Below, piece by piece: positions 12,749-14,382 of a stretch of DNA of 14,382 nucleotides. Origin of the DNA: an uncultured Thermoleophilia bacterium (GTDB lineage Bacteria > Actinomycetota > Thermoleophilia > Gaiellales > F1-60-MAGs149). Within the stretch, counting starts at the first letter, position 1; the number at the start of each line of letters is the position of its first letter. The DNA is taken from the NCBI GenBank assembly GCA_902806305.1, contig CADCWC010000432.1:1-14382 (forward strand), given 5' to 3'. A program made the position numbers and the translations under genes. The notes under the pieces were generated by a model. It worked only from the letters and a program-made list of their open reading frames with translations, searched no databases and had not been told where the DNA came from.

Positions 12749-13408
12749 CTAGGCGTCCGCCGCGGCGACCACGCGCTCGGCGACCCGCACCCGGGCCTCG
12801 ACCAGCGCCGCGGGCGGCACGTGGCCGCAGGCGGCGGCGAAGCGGGCCAGGATGCGGAAGCCGAGCGGCGTCAGCACGCTCTCCGGGTGGAACTGGACGC
12901 CCTCGACCGGCAGGCTGCGGTGGCGGAGCCCCATCACGACCTGCGCTTCGTCGTCGAGCCACGCCGAGACCTCGAGCGGGCCGTCGGGCGGCGGCTCCGC
13001 CGCGGCCAGCGCGTGGTAGCGGGCCGCCGGGAACGGCGACGGGAGCCCGCGTAGGAGACCACGCCCGTCGTGCGCGATCGGGGAGGAGCGGCCGTGCCGC
13101 GCGTGGTCGGTCGGAGTCACGGGCACGTCCCAGGCGGCGGCGATGCACTGGTGCCCGAGGCAGATCCCGAGGATGGGCGTGCCGTCCCGGGCCAGGGCGC
13201 GGATGGCGGCCGTCGAGACGCCCGCCTCGTCGGGCCCCTGCGGCCCGGGCGAGACGATCAGCCCGCTCGGGTCGAGGGCGGCCAGCTCGTCCAGGCGCGT
13301 GGCGTGAGCCGGGACGATGCGCCAGGGGACGCCGAGCTCGTCCAGCCGATGGCCGATGTTGCGGACGAACGAGTCGCGGTTGTCGAGGATGACGATCTCG
13401 CGGGGCAC
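12749..13408 (-). CDS. Class I glutamine amidotransferase (anthranilate/aminodeoxychorismate synthase component II-like)
   Basis: The 219-residue protein hydrolyses glutamine and supplies ammonia to a partner synthase. The triad is Cys83 in LGICLGHQCIA, and His174 and Glu176 in EGVQFHPESVLT. ILDNRDSFVRNIGHRLDELG and the oxyanion-side SPGPQGPDEAGVS fit TrpG/PabA, though the family's PGPG is PGPQ here. The region MGLRHRSLPVEGVQFHPES is typical of PabA/TrpG. Start is GTG 13408; GGGAG lies upstream but far (about 11 bases). No pabB or trpE is next to it, so whether it serves folate, tryptophan or another pathway is not decided by the window. Confidence 0.9.
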   Translation of the reverse strand: MPREIVILDNRDSFVRNIGHRLDELGVPWRIVPAHATRLDELAALDPSGLIVSPGPQGPDEAGVSTAAIRALARDGTPILGICLGHQCIAAAWDVPVTPTDHARHGRSSPIAHDGRGLLRGLPSPFPAARYHALAAAEPPPDGPLEVSAWLDDEAQVVMGLRHRSLPVEGVQFHPESVLTPLGFRILARFAAACGHVPPAALVEARVRVAERVVAAADA

Positions 13409-13468
13409 GGGGCTCAGAGCTCCCGCCAGGCCACGGCGAGTCGTCCGACCGCCGGACGCTGAACCCGC

Positions 13469-13480
13469 GCGGCCGGCCGC
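13469..13480. repeat. Perfect 12-bp palindrome downstream of the FIST gene
   Basis: GCGGCCGGCCGC is self-complementary. It lies in the 119-bp gap between the FIST gene stop (13528) and the amidotransferase start (13408). It may be a hairpin that ends the FIST transcript, or chance in GC-rich sequence; no U-tract follows. Confidence 0.22.
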
Positions 13481-13527
13481 CGATCCTCAGCACGGGCCGG
13501 GCGGGCGTCAGGTCGACCACGCGGGCC

Positions 13528-14382
13528 TCACTTCCCCGCCGGTCGGAACAGCGCGAAGCTGGCGGTGTGGCCGTGGAGGAAGTTGCGGCCGCCGACCGGG
13601 CCGAGCTCGCCGGCGGCGAAGAAGCCGGCGACGGGGGTCTGCGGCATCGCCTGGCGGGCGGCGCCGACGTCGTGGCACGGGCCGTTGAACAGCCGTTCGC
13701 CGCGCCCGTTGCAGCTGAACAGCAGCGCGCCGGCCGGCGGCACCGGGTGGCTCCGCTGGGCCTCGAGCAGGAGCGACAGGTCTTCGCTGGCGGTGTCGGC
13801 GTCGCGGACGTGGAACTGCGCGGTCCGCCCGGGGCGGACGTACTCGGCCACGCCGATCGAGCCGTCGGCGTCGTCGATCCCGATCACGTTGCGCACGAGG
13901 AAGTCGCCGCGCCCGAACCGCTCGCGGTACTCGCTGACCGCCTGCCCGATGAACAGCCCTTCGGCCAGCAGTTCCTGGTCCCCCTCGGGCAGCTCGTCGA
14001 CCAGTTCCTTCAGGACCGCCAGCGCCGGGCGGCCGCCGAGCTGCTGGATCACGTTGTCGCGCGCCTTGGTGATGACCATCGGCCGGCCGATCGGGCGGCA
14101 CCCCTGGCTGACGACGGTCTGCACGTCGATCGCGCCGGCGATGCTCAGCCCGGCGAACCCCGCGGTGTGGGCCGCGTCGTTGTGGAACAGCCGGCTCTCG
14201 CCCGACCGCCGCCCGCTGCTGGCCATCCCGCCGACGAGCGGCGCGCCCCGGCCGGCCTTGTCGATCGCGGGGAGCAGCTTGCTGACCGGCGTGCTGAACG
14301 GGTCGCCGAACCCGACGATCGCCCGCGTCTGCGGCCCGATGCCGATCCGCCGGGCCAGTTCGTCGGTGTCCTCGGTCAGTTC
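13528..14382 (-). CDS. FIST-domain sensor protein (5' end cut by window edge)
   Basis: The frame is open from the right edge (ELTEDTDELARRIG...) to TGA at 13528, 284 codons; the start is outside. FGDPFSTPVSKLLPAIDKA, LVGGMASSGRRSGESRLFHN and SIAGAIDVQTVVSQGCRPIG are the second half of a FIST N-terminal domain. GALLFSCNGRGERLF, then VAGFFAAGELGPVGGRNFLH and the final GHTASFALF are the FIST C-terminal domain. FIST proteins are proposed intracellular sensors of small ligands, possibly amino acids. No kinase, GGDEF or other output domain follows, so it is probably a two-domain stand-alone sensor. Leucine codons are mostly CTG and several glutamates are GAA, whereas nearby genes such as sucC prefer CTC and GAG. 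This suggests a different origin. Confidence 0.9.
   Translation of the reverse strand, partial: ELTEDTDELARRIGIGPQTRAIVGFGDPFSTPVSKLLPAIDKAGRGAPLVGGMASSGRRSGESRLFHNDAAHTAGFAGLSIAGAIDVQTVVSQGCRPIGRPMVITKARDNVIQQLGGRPALAVLKELVDELPEGDQELLAEGLFIGQAVSEYRERFGRGDFLVRNVIGIDDADGSIGVAEYVRPGRTAQFHVRDADTASEDLSLLLEAQRSHPVPPAGALLFSCNGRGERLFNGPCHDVGAARQAMPQTPVAGFFAAGELGPVGGRNFLHGHTASFALFRPAGK

Noticed and set aside
1..14382. CRISPR arrays, tRNA or rRNA genes, insertion sequences, attachment sites
   Set aside because: I saw no spaced direct repeats, cloverleaf or rRNA motifs, transposase or integrase motifs, or terminal inverted repeats with target duplications.

Overview
The window is very GC-rich (roughly 70-75% by eye) with strong G/C third-position bias, GTG starts, stop/start overlaps (ATGA, GTGA, TGATG) and a typical actinobacterial gene set: sucCD, two small sigma-factor operons, a membrane-anchored Lon-like PDZ protease and a LapA-domain protein. 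I infer an actinomycetote chromosome, possibly Thermoleophilia (Solirubrobacterales-like); that lower rank is a guess. I found no rRNA, tRNA, CRISPR array, transposase, integrase or origin. Because of the GC content, long open frames run antisense to most real genes; I discarded these.

Layout. 1-1706 (-): a GcvT-like folate-dependent methyltransferase, cut by the left edge, with about 270 N-terminal residues I do not recognise. 1996-3854 (+): a secreted parallel beta-helix protein, then a MmcQ/YjbR-family protein. 3755-4890 (-): a small sigma factor translationally coupled to an O6-alkylguanine-DNA alkyltransferase; the alkyltransferase 3' end overlaps the MmcQ/YjbR gene antisense. 5019-7039 (+): sucC-sucD, succinyl-CoA synthetase, divergent from the sigma operon. 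7139-8649 (+): a PLP aminotransferase and a DUF3224 protein. 8747-10051 (-): a tight operon of ABM-fold protein, ECF sigma factor and TfoX C-terminal-domain protein. 10125-10517 (-): a LapA-domain membrane protein. 10570-10764 (-): a small four-cysteine protein. 10953-11972 (-): the Lon-like protease, divergent from ybaK at 12060-12539 (+). 12556-13408 (-): a stand-alone class I glutamine amidotransferase followed by a 54-residue Pro/Asp-rich ORF. 13528-14382 (-): a FIST-domain sensor gene, cut by the right edge, with codon use unlike its neighbours.

Functionally this is mostly ordinary chromosome: TCA-cycle enzyme, tRNA proofreading, DNA repair, envelope proteolysis. The parts that deserve attention are the two sigma-factor cassettes, the fused GcvT-like protein, the two tiny genes, and a recurring promoter layout in which a -10-like hexamer sits 6-7 nt before the start codon, suggesting leaderless mRNAs. 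No intergenic stretch exceeds 300 bases; the longest is 1707-1995 (289 bases), which holds the divergent promoters of the GcvT-like and beta-helix genes and nothing else I can recognise.
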